Shown here: one piece after another, positions 17,150 through 25,540 of the stretch
Layout: every line of letters begins with the position of its first letter
Numbering within the stretch: the first letter of the stretch is position 1
Origin: Vreelandella malpeensis
GTDB taxonomy: Bacteria > Pseudomonadota > Gammaproteobacteria > Pseudomonadales > Halomonadaceae
Reading direction: 5' to 3'
DNA length: 64,000 bases
NCBI RefSeq assembly: GCF_020622355.1
Contig: NZ_WHVL01000004.1
Span: 186,001-250,000 of the forward strand
Translations under genes and position numbers: made by a program
Notes under the pieces: model-generated
The model's database searches: none
What the model was told of the DNA's origin: nothing
What the model saw: the letters and a program-made list of their open reading frames with translations, nothing else

Positions 17150-18136
17150 ATGAGTGCCCAACTGCCTGCCTGCCAACTGCTCGAACGCTACCACGGCAAC
17201 GCTTCCGAGCTCTGCTTCATCGCTGTGCCGGAGGACGACTGGCTGGTGAGCCGCTCGGCGGCCATGGTCAGCGACAATGTTGCGCTGCGAACCCGCTGGC
17301 AAAGTGCCGAACGTATCGCTTTCTCCCCCTTCGACGAGCATATCGTGCTGCCCGAGGCGCCGGTGGTGCTGTTCTGGCCCAAGGCGCACCAGCTGGGGCT
17401 GTGGTGGCTCGACTGGCTGTGTGCCACCTTGCCGGACGCCACCCCGCTCGAGATCGTCGGCGAGCACCAGGGCGGCATCAAGCGCGTGCCCAAGTTGCTC
17501 GACGAGCGTGGCCTTGGCTGGGACAAGCTGGACAACGCCCGGCGCTGTTCGCTTTACGCCACGCGCACCGTGAAGCGCGCCGCTCCCGACCCCTGGACGC
17601 GCTTTGGCGTTGGCGAGCTTTCACTGGTCAGTCACCCCGGCGTATTCGGCCACGGCAAGGTGGATGAAGGCACGCGGCTGCTGCTCGAGACCCTCGAGCG
17701 CGAGCTTCAAGGCTCCCCGCGCCGGGTGCTCGACATGGGCTGCGGCGACGGCATCATCACCGCTTGGCTCGCCAGGCGCGGTTTTGATGTGACGGCGGTG
17801 GACGTCAGCGCCTTCGCGGTGCAGGCCTGCCGGCGCACGCTCGAGGCCAACGACTTGACGGCGAGGGTCGTCGAGAGCAACGTCTACGCGGGCATCGACG
17901 GCGAGCGCTTTGATCTGATCGTCAGCAACCCGCCGTTTCACCAAGAGCGCGAGATCAGCTTCGGGCCGAGCGCGCGGCTGATCGAACGGGCGTGCGACCA
18001 CCTGACGCCGCGCGGGCAGCTGGTGCTGGTGGCGAATGCGTTCCTGCCCTACCCGGACCTTCTCGACCGGGCGCTGGGCAGCTTCGAGACGCTGGCGGAC
18101 AACCGCCGCTTCAAGGTCTACAGGGCCGGGCGCTGA
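17150..18136 (+). CDS. rsmC: 16S rRNA m2G1207 methyltransferase RsmC-like protein
   Basis: Two-domain methyltransferase of 328 residues. The N-terminal half is a degenerate methyltransferase-like domain. The C-terminal half has the SAM site VLDMGCGDGIITAWLARRG (about 188-206) and the catalytic SNPPFHQ (about 258-264) diagnostic of N2-guanine methylation by RsmC and RlmG. RsmC methylates G1207 of 16S rRNA; RlmG has similar architecture, so assignment between the two rests on overall length and N-terminal style. The ATG at 17150 is 19 bp after cmoM, so the two are probably co-transcribed. A T-run follows the stop directly. Confidence 0.8.
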   Translation: MSAQLPACQLLERYHGNASELCFIAVPEDDWLVSRSAAMVSDNVALRTRWQSAERIAFSPFDEHIVLPEAPVVLFWPKAHQLGLWWLDWLCATLPDATPLEIVGEHQGGIKRVPKLLDERGLGWDKLDNARRCSLYATRTVKRAAPDPWTRFGVGELSLVSHPGVFGHGKVDEGTRLLLETLERELQGSPRRVLDMGCGDGIITAWLARRGFDVTAVDVSAFAVQACRRTLEANDLTARVVESNVYAGIDGERFDLIVSNPPFHQEREISFGPSARLIERACDHLTPRGQLVLVANAFLPYPDLLDRALGSFETLADNRRFKVYRAGR

Positions 18137-18229
18137 TTTTTTTGTACGGCGGCTTGGCGCTTTCGCCGCGCTCGATGGTCAAAGCGGCAAGCGCGCGTCG
18201 CGCGGGACGATTCAGTCGAGGAGAAGGGC

Positions 18230-18955
18230 ATGGCGGTGAACACGAAAGGGGTCGTGGTACTGGCGAGCGCCGTGGCGCTGGGTGGGCTTCTGGCGCTGGG
18301 ACTTGGCTGGGGTGGAAGCTATTTCAAGGGCGCCGCCGAGGTGTGGCAGCAGTCGTCGCGAAGCGTCACCGTGCGCGGGCTCGCCGAGCGCGAGGTGGCG
18401 GCGGATCTGGTGATGTGGCCACTCAACTACGCGGTGAGCGCCGATACGCTGACCGAGCTCGAGCAGCGCCTGAGCACTGATGAGCAGCGAGTACGCGACT
18501 TTCTCGCCGAGCGTGGCTTCGCCGCAGACGAGGTCAGCATGACACCGCCACGCATCACCGATCAGTACGCCAACACCTACGGCGGCGAGCGCCCGGACGA
18601 ACGTTTTCGCGCCGAGGCCACGCTTCTCTTGCGCACCGACCGGGTGGACGACGTGATCCAGGCGGTGCCTGAGGCGACCGCGCTGGTGCGTCAGGGCGTG
18701 TTGCTTTCGCCTACCTACGAGTACCGCACCGAGTTCCTGTTCACCGGGCTCGACGCGATCAAGCCCGAGATGATCCGCGAGGCCACGGCGGATGCGCGAA
18801 GCGCCGCCCAGCAGTTCGCCGAGGACTCGGGAAGTGCCGTGGGCGGCATCAAGAGCGCGACCCAGGGCTACTTCTCCATCGAGGACCTGGACACCTACAC
18901 CCCGCAGACCAAGCGCGTGCGCGTGGTCACCACCATCGACTATGCCCTGGAGTGA
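18230..18955 (+). CDS. SIMPL-domain (DUF541) envelope protein
   Basis: A 241-residue protein with one N-terminal membrane segment (about residues 8-28) and a periplasmic SIMPL domain. Family blocks visible are SVTVRGLAEREV (about 44-55), a long helix TLTELEQRLSTDEQRVRDFL, and the C-terminal strand TKRVRVVTTIDYALE. SIMPL proteins form oligomeric barrels in the envelope; their biochemical role is mostly unknown, with links to oxidative-stress tolerance for E. coli YggE. GAGGAGAAGGG gives a strong ribosome-binding site. It converges on arsB, with 2 bp between the stops. Confidence 0.85.
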   Translation: MAVNTKGVVVLASAVALGGLLALGLGWGGSYFKGAAEVWQQSSRSVTVRGLAEREVAADLVMWPLNYAVSADTLTELEQRLSTDEQRVRDFLAERGFAADEVSMTPPRITDQYANTYGGERPDERFRAEATLLLRTDRVDDVIQAVPEATALVRQGVLLSPTYEYRTEFLFTGLDAIKPEMIREATADARSAAQQFAEDSGSAVGGIKSATQGYFSIEDLDTYTPQTKRVRVVTTIDYALE

Positions 18956-18957
18956 TC

Positions 18958-20265
18958 TCAGGGCGATAGCATCGGCAGCCACAGGGCCAGCGCCAAAAGT
19001 GTGGCCAGCAGTACTGGCGGGGTGATCAGAAGCCCGATCTTCATGTATTGGCCCCAGCCGATGCGATACCCCTTGCCAGCGAGCACGTGCAGCCAGAGTA
19101 GCGTCGCAAGGCTTCCGATGGGCGTAAACTTTGGCCCCAGATCGTTGCCGATGACGCTCGCGTAGATCATCAGTTCTTGGGTCAGCCCTGGAAGCTCGGC
19201 TTGGTCTATCGCCAGCGCCGCCACCAGCGTGGAGGGCATGTTGTTCATTACTGACGCCACGAGGGCGACCAAAAAGCCGGTGCCGATCGTGGCCACGAAA
19301 TGGCCTTGCCGCGCCAGCCACTCCAGCGCCTGTACGCCGTAGTCAGTGAGACCCGCGTTACCCAGCCCGTACACCACCAGATACATGCACAGCGAAAACA
19401 GCACGATTTGCCACGGCGCGCCGCGCAGCGCGTGAGTAACGGACACGCTGCCCCCCTTGCCGCCGCGCCACCAGCGCCCGGCCAATACCATCAACGAAAG
19501 CGCCGCCGCGCCGGTGATCAGCGCAATAGGCACGTTCAGCGGCGCGGTGACGAAATAGGCCGCCATGAGTAGCGCCAAAAGCGGGAACGCAGCCTTGAAC
19601 ACCAGCGGATCCTTCACCGCCGCGTGCGGCGTTTCGAGCTTTGCCACTGAGTACCTGGCCGGTATCCGGCGCCCGAACGCGATCCAGAGCACGCCAAGCG
19701 TGGTGGCAAGCGATACCAGGTTGACCGGCACCATGACCTGGGCGTAGCGGTCGAAACCGATACCGAAGTAGTTGGCGGTGACGATGTTGACCAAATTGGA
19801 GATCACCAAGGGAAGGCTCGTGGTGTCCGCGACGAACCCGGTGGCGATAATGAAAGCCAGCGCCGCGGGGGGCGAAAAATCCAGGCGCAGTAAAATTGCG
19901 ATCACGATGGGGGTAAGCAGCAGCGCCGCGCCATCATTGGCGAAAAAGGCCGCGATGAACGCGCCCAGCACGACCACCAGCGGGAACAGCAGATGGCCCC
20001 GGCCATTGCCCCAACGCGCCACGTGAAGCGCCGCCCAGGCGAAAAAGCCGGCCTCATCGAGCAAAAGCGAAATAATGATGAGCGCCACGAAGGTGAACGT
20101 CGCATCCCAGACGATCTCCCAGATGACGGCCACCTCGCCTGCTTGCACCACTCCCGTCAGCAGCGCTGCCACGGCGCCGCCCAGCGCGCTCCAGCCAATG
20201 CCGAGCCCCTTGGGCTGCCAGATCACCAGTACCAGGGTGACGATGAAAATGGTCAACGCCAGCAT
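18958..20265 (-). CDS. arsB: Arsenite efflux permease ArsB
   Basis: Inner-membrane arsenite/antimonite extruder of 435 residues and about 12 membrane segments. It is very similar to plasmid R773 ArsB throughout: IWQPKGLGIGWSALG, IIISLLLDEAGFFAWAALHV, ARWGNGRGHLLF, FFANDGAALLLTPIVIAILL, RGAPWQIVLFSLCMYLVVYG and GNDLGPKFTPIGSLATLLWL. No arsA ATPase gene is present, so it would act as an H+-coupled exporter. It is the last gene of arsRCB, 4 bp after arsC. It ends 2 bp from the SIMPL gene stop on the other strand. Confidence 0.96.
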   Translation of the reverse strand: MLALTIFIVTLVLVIWQPKGLGIGWSALGGAVAALLTGVVQAGEVAVIWEIVWDATFTFVALIIISLLLDEAGFFAWAALHVARWGNGRGHLLFPLVVVLGAFIAAFFANDGAALLLTPIVIAILLRLDFSPPAALAFIIATGFVADTTSLPLVISNLVNIVTANYFGIGFDRYAQVMVPVNLVSLATTLGVLWIAFGRRIPARYSVAKLETPHAAVKDPLVFKAAFPLLALLMAAYFVTAPLNVPIALITGAAALSLMVLAGRWWRGGKGGSVSVTHALRGAPWQIVLFSLCMYLVVYGLGNAGLTDYGVQALEWLARQGHFVATIGTGFLVALVASVMNNMPSTLVAALAIDQAELPGLTQELMIYASVIGNDLGPKFTPIGSLATLLWLHVLAGKGYRIGWGQYMKIGLLITPPVLLATLLALALWLPMLSP

Positions 20266-20269
20266 GGCA

Positions 20270-20686
20270 TCAGTTACTCATCGGGGAGGAGGGCGACACC
20301 TGTTCGCCATCCTCTTTGGTAAATGTGTCCACCGGATTCTCCAGCAGTGCGAAGACCCGCTCCGAAGGGCGGCACAGTCGTGCCCCCTTGTCGGTCACGA
20401 CGATCGGGCGGTTGATCAGGATGGGATGGGCGATCATGGCATCGATGAGCGTCTGATCGTCCACCTTGGGGTCATCGAGGTCCAGCTCGCGGTAGAGGGC
20501 CTCCTTCTGGCGCAAAAGCTCTCGGGGCGTGATGCCCATCATCGTGATCAATGCCACCAGACGCTCCTGGCTGGGCGGCGTCGTCAGGTATTCGATTACT
20601 TCGGGCGGCTCGTGAGAGGCCTGCATGATGGCCAGCGTATTACGCGAGGTGCCGCAAGTGGGGTTGTGATAGATCACGGCGGTCAT
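20270..20686 (-). CDS. arsC: Arsenate reductase ArsC (glutaredoxin-linked type)
   Basis: Reduces arsenate to arsenite for export by ArsB. The 138-residue protein starts MTAVIYHNPTCGTSRNT with the catalytic Cys11 in the R773-type loop, followed by the arginine-bearing RPIVVTDKGARLCRPSERV (about 92-110). That pattern is the thioredoxin-fold, glutaredoxin/glutathione-dependent class, not the phosphatase-like class. The ATG at 20686 has a GGAGG box and overlaps the arsR stop in an ATGA, so the longer upstream frame was rejected. Confidence 0.95.
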   Translation of the reverse strand: MTAVIYHNPTCGTSRNTLAIMQASHEPPEVIEYLTTPPSQERLVALITMMGITPRELLRQKEALYRELDLDDPKVDDQTLIDAMIAHPILINRPIVVTDKGARLCRPSERVFALLENPVDTFTKEDGEQVSPSSPMSN

Positions 20687-21042
20687 GAAGTGGCCTCCTT
20701 TGGCGACAGCGACGGGCAGGCCGTCAGGGTATCGATAAGCGGTTGACACAGTGCAGGGTCGCCTTGGCAGCAGTCGCTGACGAGAAAGGTGAGTATGCGC
20801 TGCATATGATCGAGGTCAGCACGGTAGATGATCGAGCGGCTCTCGCGCCGGGAGTTGACCCAGCCCGCGCGTGCAAGCACCGCAAGATGCGCCGAAAGAG
20901 TGTTATGGGGAACGTCGAGCGCCCGTGCGATCCCACCGGCGGGTAAACCGCCGGGTTCGTGGCGCAAGAGCAGGCGTAGCGTTTCCAGGCGAGTCGGTTG
21001 GGAGAGCGCGCTGAAACTTGAGATAGCATCGTTTATTTCCAT
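20683..21042 (-). CDS. arsR: ArsR-family arsenite-responsive repressor
   Basis: Small winged-helix repressor of 119 residues. The HTH is GGIARALDVPHNTLSAHLAVL (about 36-56, in two halves) and the wing RRESRSIIYRAD. It lacks the R773-type CVC site in the recognition helix. Instead a C-terminal triad Cys91, Cys92 and Cys99 (DCCQGDPALC) resembles the Cys95/Cys96/Cys102 As(III) site of Acidithiobacillus ferrooxidans ArsR. The ATG at 21042 is preferred over 21072 because a perfect operator-like inverted repeat occupies the intervening bases. No clear ribosome-binding site is present, so the message may be nearly leaderless. Confidence 0.92.
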   Translation of the reverse strand: MEINDAISSFSALSQPTRLETLRLLLRHEPGGLPAGGIARALDVPHNTLSAHLAVLARAGWVNSRRESRSIIYRADLDHMQRILTFLVSDCCQGDPALCQPLIDTLTACPSLSPKEATS

Positions 21043-21062
21043 ATGTCCAGTATTATGGACAT
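21043..21062 (-). promoter_or_regulatory. Candidate ArsR operator overlapping the ars promoter
   Basis: ATGTCCA (21043-21049) and TGGACAT (21056-21062) form a 7-bp inverted repeat around a 6-bp spacer, touching the arsR start codon. Read on the minus strand, the spacer region holds CATAAT, a good -10 hexamer, with TTGCCT about 14-16 bp further upstream. RNA polymerase and ArsR would compete for the same bases, and the transcript would begin within a few bases of the ATG. Promoter placement is inference. Confidence 0.65.
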
Positions 21063-21079
21063 AATAAGCCAAGGCAAGT

Positions 21080-21102
21080 GTTTCATCGAAAGTTCATGAA
21101 AC
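21080..21102 (-). terminator. Hairpin downstream of greB
   Basis: GTTTCAT (21080-21086) pairs with ATGAAAC (21096-21102) over a 9-base loop, between the greB stop and the ars promoter. No T-run follows on the minus strand, so termination is uncertain; it may be a weak greB terminator. Confidence 0.3.
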
Positions 21103-21140
21103 GCGCTAGGCTATTTATCCAGGCGCATCAGAGCAGGCAA

Positions 21141-21674
21141 TCAGGCACCGGAATAACGGATGGCAGTCACGACATAGAAATCCTCGCCGCTCGGGGTCTG
21201 CACGGTGATTTCGTCATCCACTTCCTTGCCGAGCAGCGCCTTGGCCATCGGCGAATCGACGCTGATCCAGCGCTTCTGGGTGTCGATCTCGTCGTGGCCG
21301 ACGATGCGCAGGTCGAGCAGCTTGCCGTCGTCGTTCTCCAGGCTCACGAAGGCGCCGAAGAAGACCTTGTCGGTGTTGGCCGGCAGGCGATCGACCACCT
21401 GCAGCTCGTCGAGGCGCTTGGTCAGGTAGCGAATGCGCGCGATCACCCGGTTGAGCTCTTTCTTGTTGTAGGTGTAGTCGGCGTTTTCAGAGCGATCGCC
21501 CAGGGCGGCGGCTTCACCCACCTTGGCGGAGAGCGCCGGGCGCTTCACCCGCGAAAGATGGTCGAGGATGCCGCGCAGGCGTTCGGCGCCCGCCTGGGTG
21601 ATCAGGTTGCTCTTGGGGGCCTGGCGCGGGTCCTTGGCCGGATCGCGCCAGCGGGTCATGTTACGGCCTTTCAT
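21141..21674 (-). CDS. greB: Transcript cleavage factor GreB
   Basis: Enters the RNA polymerase secondary channel and stimulates cleavage of backtracked RNA. The 177 residues include an N-terminal coiled coil with the acidic tip LGDRSENADYTYNKKEL (about 59-75) and a C-terminal FKBP-like domain (VFFGAFVSLENDDG, IVGHDEID, ISVDSPMAKALLGKEVDDEI). The pattern KVFFGA and the IVGxDEI block match GreB better than GreA. It carries about 20 extra N-terminal residues (KGRNMTRWRDPAKDPRQAPK) compared with E. coli GreB (158). The ATG at 21674 lies after GAGGA; a GTG at 21680 and an ATG at 21653 are alternatives. Confidence 0.92.
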   Translation of the reverse strand: MKGRNMTRWRDPAKDPRQAPKSNLITQAGAERLRGILDHLSRVKRPALSAKVGEAAALGDRSENADYTYNKKELNRVIARIRYLTKRLDELQVVDRLPANTDKVFFGAFVSLENDDGKLLDLRIVGHDEIDTQKRWISVDSPMAKALLGKEVDDEITVQTPSGEDFYVVTAIRYSGA

Positions 21675-21774
21675 GGGCACTTCCTCATTGAGCAGCAGGG
21701 CCAGGTGAGCGCGTCGTCTCGGCGGGCGACGATTACTCCTGGCGAGTCATTCAAACGTTCGTTACAGTGATCTG

Positions 21775-21795
21775 AGAGCGAGCGTCGCTCGCTCT
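21775..21795 (+). other. Hairpin in the leader of the TPR gene
   Basis: AGAGCGAG (21775-21782) pairs perfectly with CTCGCTCT (21788-21795) over a 5-base loop, 41 bp before the start codon at 21837. It is either a leader-RNA hairpin or an operator palindrome; there is no T-run after it. Confidence 0.4.
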
Positions 21796-21836
21796 ATGAC
21801 CCTTTTCAGGCGACAACAATAAACAAGGAGCTTTCC

Positions 21837-22478
21837 ATGCGCACGCACTCTTCTCGCTGGCTGATGGCCTTGGCACTCGGCGGCGCCCTTGCGCTGTCAC
21901 CGCTTGCCGCCAGCGCCTACCAGGACGAGCTGTTCTCCCTGAAGAATCGCTGGGAGCACACGGTGACGGAGCTTCCCGCCAACCAGCGCCAGGGCACCCT
22001 CGAGGCGTTGAGCAACGAAGCCACGACGCTCGCCGAGCAGAACCCGGGGACTGCCGATGTACTGGTGTGGCAGGGCATCATTCTGGCCTCCTACGCCCGC
22101 GAGCGGGGCGGGCTCGGCGCACTCGGTACCGCCAAGCAGGCGCGCGACGTGCTCGAGCGCGCCATCGAGATCGATCCTCAGGGCAGCAACGGCTCGGCCT
22201 ACGTCACCCTGGGCGCGCTTTACGACCGGGCACCGGGGCGGCCGCTGGGCTTTGGCAACAGCGATACCGCCGAGCGAATGTTTCAGCGGGCGCTCGAGAT
22301 TCGCCCGGATGGTATCGACGTCAACTACTACTACGCGGCGTTCCTGAAAGAGGAGGGCGATACCGAAGGCGCCCGCCGGTACGCAGAGCGTGCCGTGGAA
22401 GGCACCGCCCGCGACAATCGCCAGCTCTCGGACGAAGCCCTTCGTCGTGAGGCGCAGGGGTTTCTGCAGTCGCTCTAG
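21837..22478 (+). CDS. Exported TPR-repeat protein of unknown function
   Basis: A 213-residue protein with a signal peptide (hydrophobic residues 9-26, cleavage after ASA). The mature part is helical and contains TPR-like units: ADVLVWQGIILASYARERGG (about 79-98), AKQARDVLERAIEIDPQGSN, NSDTAERMFQRALEIRPDGI and a final DTEGARRYAERAVEG. The spacing and the [AL]-x-x-A-x-x-x-P patterns are typical of periplasmic TPR scaffolds. No enzymatic motif is visible. AAGGAG precedes the start. It is followed 70 bp later by nudF. I do not recognise a named family. Confidence 0.75.
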   Translation: MRTHSSRWLMALALGGALALSPLAASAYQDELFSLKNRWEHTVTELPANQRQGTLEALSNEATTLAEQNPGTADVLVWQGIILASYARERGGLGALGTAKQARDVLERAIEIDPQGSNGSAYVTLGALYDRAPGRPLGFGNSDTAERMFQRALEIRPDGIDVNYYYAAFLKEEGDTEGARRYAERAVEGTARDNRQLSDEALRREAQGFLQSL

Positions 22479-22548
22479 CACGACGCAAATTGGCATTCCC
22501 GGCGGCAAGCATTGATAATGGACCGATTGTGTCGACCGGGAGTGCCCC

Positions 22549-23241
22549 ATGGCATCCAGCCTCTTGCCGCCGCTCGCTCCTGAGCTTGCGAGCCCCGAAC
22601 TCACCCGCGCGGACGTGACCCTCGAAAAGCGCGAGACCCTTTATCAAGGGTTTTTCCGTCTCGAGGAGCTGACGCTCAAGCATCGCCTTTTCGAAGGCGG
22701 CGAGAGCCGGACGATGCGGCGTGAAATCCACAGCCGCTTCGACGCCGTCGGCGTGTTGCTGTACGACCCGCAGCGCGATGCGGTGGTGCTGGTCGAGCAG
22801 TTTCGCGCCGGCGCCATCGACGATCCGCGCTCGCCTTGGAAACTCGAGCTGGTGGCCGGGCTCGTCGAGAAGGGCGAGACGCTCGAGGCGGTCGCCCGCC
22901 GCGAGGCCATGGAGGAGGCCGGATGCGAGGTGAATGACCTGACCCTGCTGCACACCTACTACCCGAGCCCTGGCGCCTGCAACGAGCGGGTCACGCTGTT
23001 TTGCGGGCTGGTGGATACCGCAAACCTCGGCGGCATTCACGGCCTGGCCGAGGAGCACGAGGACATTCGCGTTCACGTACTGAGTTTTTCTGCGGTGTGG
23101 GAGCTTCTCGGCCAAGGGCGGCTCGACAACGCCATGTGCTTGATCGGGCTCTACTGGCTCAACGGCCAGCGCGCCACGCTGCGCGCCGCCCCTCATCAAG
23201 CGCCGAGCCCCCGTGAGTTTCCAAGGAGCGAAGATGGCTAG
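22549..23241 (+). CDS. nudF: ADP-ribose pyrophosphatase NudF
   Basis: Nudix hydrolase that cleaves ADP-ribose to AMP and ribose 5-phosphate. The Nudix box begins at GLVEKGETLEAVARRE and ends with AMEEAGCEV (about residues 104-128), with the REx2EE metal ligands. The N-terminal half LYQGFFRLEELTLKHRLFEG and the motif VVLVEQFRAGAIDDPRSPW match the ADPRase subgroup. The 230-residue length is slightly above E. coli NudF (209). It heads a nudF-yqiB-cpdA block with the same order as in E. coli; its stop overlaps yqiB by 8 bp. Confidence 0.93.
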   Translation: MASSLLPPLAPELASPELTRADVTLEKRETLYQGFFRLEELTLKHRLFEGGESRTMRREIHSRFDAVGVLLYDPQRDAVVLVEQFRAGAIDDPRSPWKLELVAGLVEKGETLEAVARREAMEEAGCEVNDLTLLHTYYPSPGACNERVTLFCGLVDTANLGGIHGLAEEHEDIRVHVLSFSAVWELLGQGRLDNAMCLIGLYWLNGQRATLRAAPHQAPSPREFPRSEDG

Positions 23242-23680
23242 AGCCGCCTACGTCACCGACCTGCGATCGCTGCAAGGCGAGTGCAGTGCCAACTATGCCC
23301 GCCTGCTGCGCCTGGTGGGCGATCTGGAGGCCGGCCAGCAGCGCGATATCGCCCTGCATCAGGACGCGCGTCACCTGGGCGAGCTGCACCTGGCGGTGCT
23401 GGAGCAGGCGCCTTACACCACCATGATCGAACTCACTCAGAGCGGCCCGCTTGACGGCGTGCTCGAGGGACCGCGCATGCGCGTGCATCTCTATCACGAC
23501 GTGCGCATGGCCGAAGTCACCGATTTCCAGCGCCAGCGCCACTTCAACGGCCGCTACCGCTACCCCAATGCCAAGATGCACCAGCCGGACGAGAAGCTGC
23601 AGCTCAACCGCTTTCTGGGCGAGTGGCTGGCTCACGGGCTGGCCCACGGCCACGCCTACGACATGCCCGAGCTGCCCTGA
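23234..23680 (+). CDS. yqiB: DUF1249 family protein YqiB
   Basis: A 148-residue protein of the YqiB/DUF1249 family, function unknown. Conserved features are the N-terminal ANYARLLRLV, the central RMRVHLYHDVRMAEVTDFQ (about 83-101) and YPNAKMHQPDEKLQLNRFLGEWLAHGL (in two parts, about 111-137). The ATG at 23234 follows AAGGAGCG and lies inside the end of nudF; its own stop shares a base with the cpdA start. The gene order nudF-yqiB-cpdA is conserved across gammaproteobacteria. Confidence 0.9.
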   Translation: MARAAYVTDLRSLQGECSANYARLLRLVGDLEAGQQRDIALHQDARHLGELHLAVLEQAPYTTMIELTQSGPLDGVLEGPRMRVHLYHDVRMAEVTDFQRQRHFNGRYRYPNAKMHQPDEKLQLNRFLGEWLAHGLAHGHAYDMPELP

Positions 23681-24414
23681 TGCGCCTTATCCAGATCACC
23701 GATGCTCACCTGCACGCTGACAAGCGCGCCCGCTCGCGTAGCGGCGTGCCCTGGCGCCAGTTCGAGCGTGTGCTGGCGCAAGTGATGCGGGAGCGTCCGG
23801 ACGTGGTGCTGCTTAGCGGCGACGTCAGCCAGGACGAGACGCTGGCCTCCTACCAGCACGCCTGCCGCGCCCTCGAGGGTCTTGCGTGCCCGTGGTTCTG
23901 GATTCCCGGCAACCACGACCAGCCCGAGCTGATGGTCGAGTGCCACCCGCTGATCGACGAGGTCGACCTCGGTAGTTGGCGTCTTTTGCTGCTCGATACC
24001 CGAGTGGCGCAGATGCCCCACGGCGAACTCGGTACCGAGCGGCTGGCGGCCCTGAGCGAGGCGCTCGAGCAAAGTGACAGGCCCGTGGTCATTGGCTTGC
24101 ATCATCCCCCGGTCGAGGTCGGCGCGGCGTGGATGGACGCCATCGGGCTCAAGGATCGCGACGCGTTCTGGCAGACCCTGACGCGCTATCCGCAGGTCAA
24201 GATCGTGCTGTTCGGCCATGCTCACCAGGCGTTTGCCCACCGTCGATCTCTGGGCGAGCACAGCGTCGAGGTCTACGGCTGCCCGGCGATGGCGGATCAG
24301 TTCATGCCCGGGGCGAAGGCGTTCGCCATCGACGAGGCGTCCCGTCCCGGCTATCGCATCGTCGAGCTGCGCGGCGACGAATGGCAGACCTGGGTGGAGC
24401 GGGTGAACCTTTGA
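23680..24414 (+). CDS. cpdA: 3',5'-cyclic-AMP phosphodiesterase CpdA
   Basis: Calcineurin-like metallophosphoesterase of 244 residues that hydrolyses cAMP and so lowers CRP signalling. Metal-site motifs are in order: TDAHLH (about 7-12), SGDVSQDE (about 45-52), PGNHDQ (about 79-84), LHHPP (about 143-147) and FGHAHQ (about 176-181). The start overlaps the yqiB stop (TGATG), so translation is coupled. In E. coli this block continues to yqiA and parE; here parE lies 9 kb away. Confidence 0.92.
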   Translation: MRLIQITDAHLHADKRARSRSGVPWRQFERVLAQVMRERPDVVLLSGDVSQDETLASYQHACRALEGLACPWFWIPGNHDQPELMVECHPLIDEVDLGSWRLLLLDTRVAQMPHGELGTERLAALSEALEQSDRPVVIGLHHPPVEVGAAWMDAIGLKDRDAFWQTLTRYPQVKIVLFGHAHQAFAHRRSLGEHSVEVYGCPAMADQFMPGAKAFAIDEASRPGYRIVELRGDEWQTWVERVNL

Positions 24415-24577
24415 TCCTGACGTAAGCGTCAGCGGTTAGTTATTAAAAGAATAAAAAGATAGTTATTAATTCTTTCGAGTTATTAATTGGACGCGTTACC
24501 CTACTCCCATTGATCAGAATGAGGTGAATGCCGCGCGCCGTATGGATCGGACGCGGCCCGCCCAGAGGGAGTAGGCA
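24415..24577 (+). promoter_or_regulatory. AT-rich cysD upstream region with AGTTATTAA repeats
   Basis: A hairpin CTGACG/CGTCAG (24417-24422 and 24427-24432) follows cpdA. It is followed by an AT-rich tract holding three copies of AGTTATTAA at 24438-24446, 24461-24469 and 24478-24486. The last two extend to AGTTATTAATT. AT-rich, phased repeats upstream of cysDN are what a CysB (LysR-type) activator site would look like, but CysB sites are degenerate and this is inference. No confident -35/-10 pair was assigned. Confidence 0.5.
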
Positions 24578-25540
24578 ATGACCCAGTTCAAAGCTCCGCC
24601 GAGCCAAGAGCGGCGCGAGACTTCCATCGCGATCGACGGCGCGCGACTGACGCATCTCAAGCAGCTCGAGGCCGAGTCGATCCACATCATTCGTGAAGTG
24701 GCTGCCGAGTTCGCCAACCCGGTGATGATGTACTCCATCGGCAAGGACTCCTCGGTCATGCTTCACCTGGCGCGCAAGGCTTTCCATCCGGGTACGCCGC
24801 CGTTTCCGCTGCTGCACGTGGATACCACCTGGAAATTCCGCGAGATGATCGAGTTTCGCAACCGTATGGCGCGTGAAGCCGGCATGGAGCTTCTGGTGCA
24901 CACCAACGAAGAGGGCCGGGCGGCGAACATCAACCCCTTCGATCACGGCAGCGCCAAGTACACCGACATCATGAAGACCCAGGCGCTCAAGCAGGCGCTG
25001 GACAAGTACGGTTTCGATGCCGCCTTCGGCGGCGCGCGGCGCGACGAGGAGGCCTCGCGCGCCAAGGAGCGTGTCTACTCGTTTCGCGACAAGTACCACC
25101 GCTGGGACCCGAAGAGCCAGCGTCCGGAGCTCTGGAACGTCTACAACGCCAAGGTCAACAAGGGCGAGTCGATCCGCGTCTTCCCGCTCTCCAACTGGAC
25201 CGAGCTCGATATCTGGCAGTACATCTACCTGGAGTCGATCCCGATCGTGCCGCTCTACTACGCGGCGCCGCGCCCCATCGTCGAGCGCGACGGCATGCAG
25301 GTAATGGTCGATGACGAGCGCCTGCCGATGGCACCCGGTGAGGTGCCCGAGCAAAAATCCGTGCGCTTTCGCACCCTGGGCTGCTACCCGCTGACGGGCG
25401 CGGTCGAGTCCACGGCGGCAACTCTGCCCGAGATCATTCAGGAAATGCTGCTGACGCGCACCAGCGAGCGCAGCGGCCGGGCGATCGATCGCGATCAGGT
25501 AGGCTCCATGGAGAAGAAAAAGCGCGAGGGGTATTTCTGA
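24578..25540 (+). CDS. cysD: Sulfate adenylyltransferase subunit 2 (ATP sulfurylase, small subunit)
   Basis: Catalytic adenylyl-transferring subunit that forms APS from ATP and sulfate with CysN. The 320 residues carry the PP-loop [20 protein letters not shown] (about 49-68), [35 protein letters not shown] (about 147-166) and the C-terminal [12 protein letters not shown] typical of CysD. It is slightly longer than E. coli CysD (302), with a polar N-terminal extension. GAGGGAGTAGG precedes the start. The stop and the cysN start overlap (TGATG). Confidence 0.97.
   Translation: MTQFKAPPSQERRETSIAIDGARLTHLKQLEAESIHIIREVAAEFANPVMMYSIGKDSSVMLHLARKAFHPGTPPFPLLHVDTTWKFREMIEFRNRMAREAGMELLVHTNEEGRAANINPFDHGSAKYTDIMKTQALKQALDKYGFDAAFGGARRDEEASRAKERVYSFRDKYHRWDPKSQRPELWNVYNAKVNKGESIRVFPLSNWTELDIWQYIYLESIPIVPLYYAAPRPIVERDGMQVMVDDERLPMAPGEVPEQKSVRFRTLGCYPLTGAVESTAATLPEIIQEMLLTRTSERSGRAIDRDQVGSMEKKKREGYF

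Noticed and set aside
18137-18229. Possible small RNA or terminator between rsmC and the SIMPL gene
   Set aside because: A T-run follows the rsmC stop but no stable hairpin precedes it, and the short GC stems in the gap are too weak to call.
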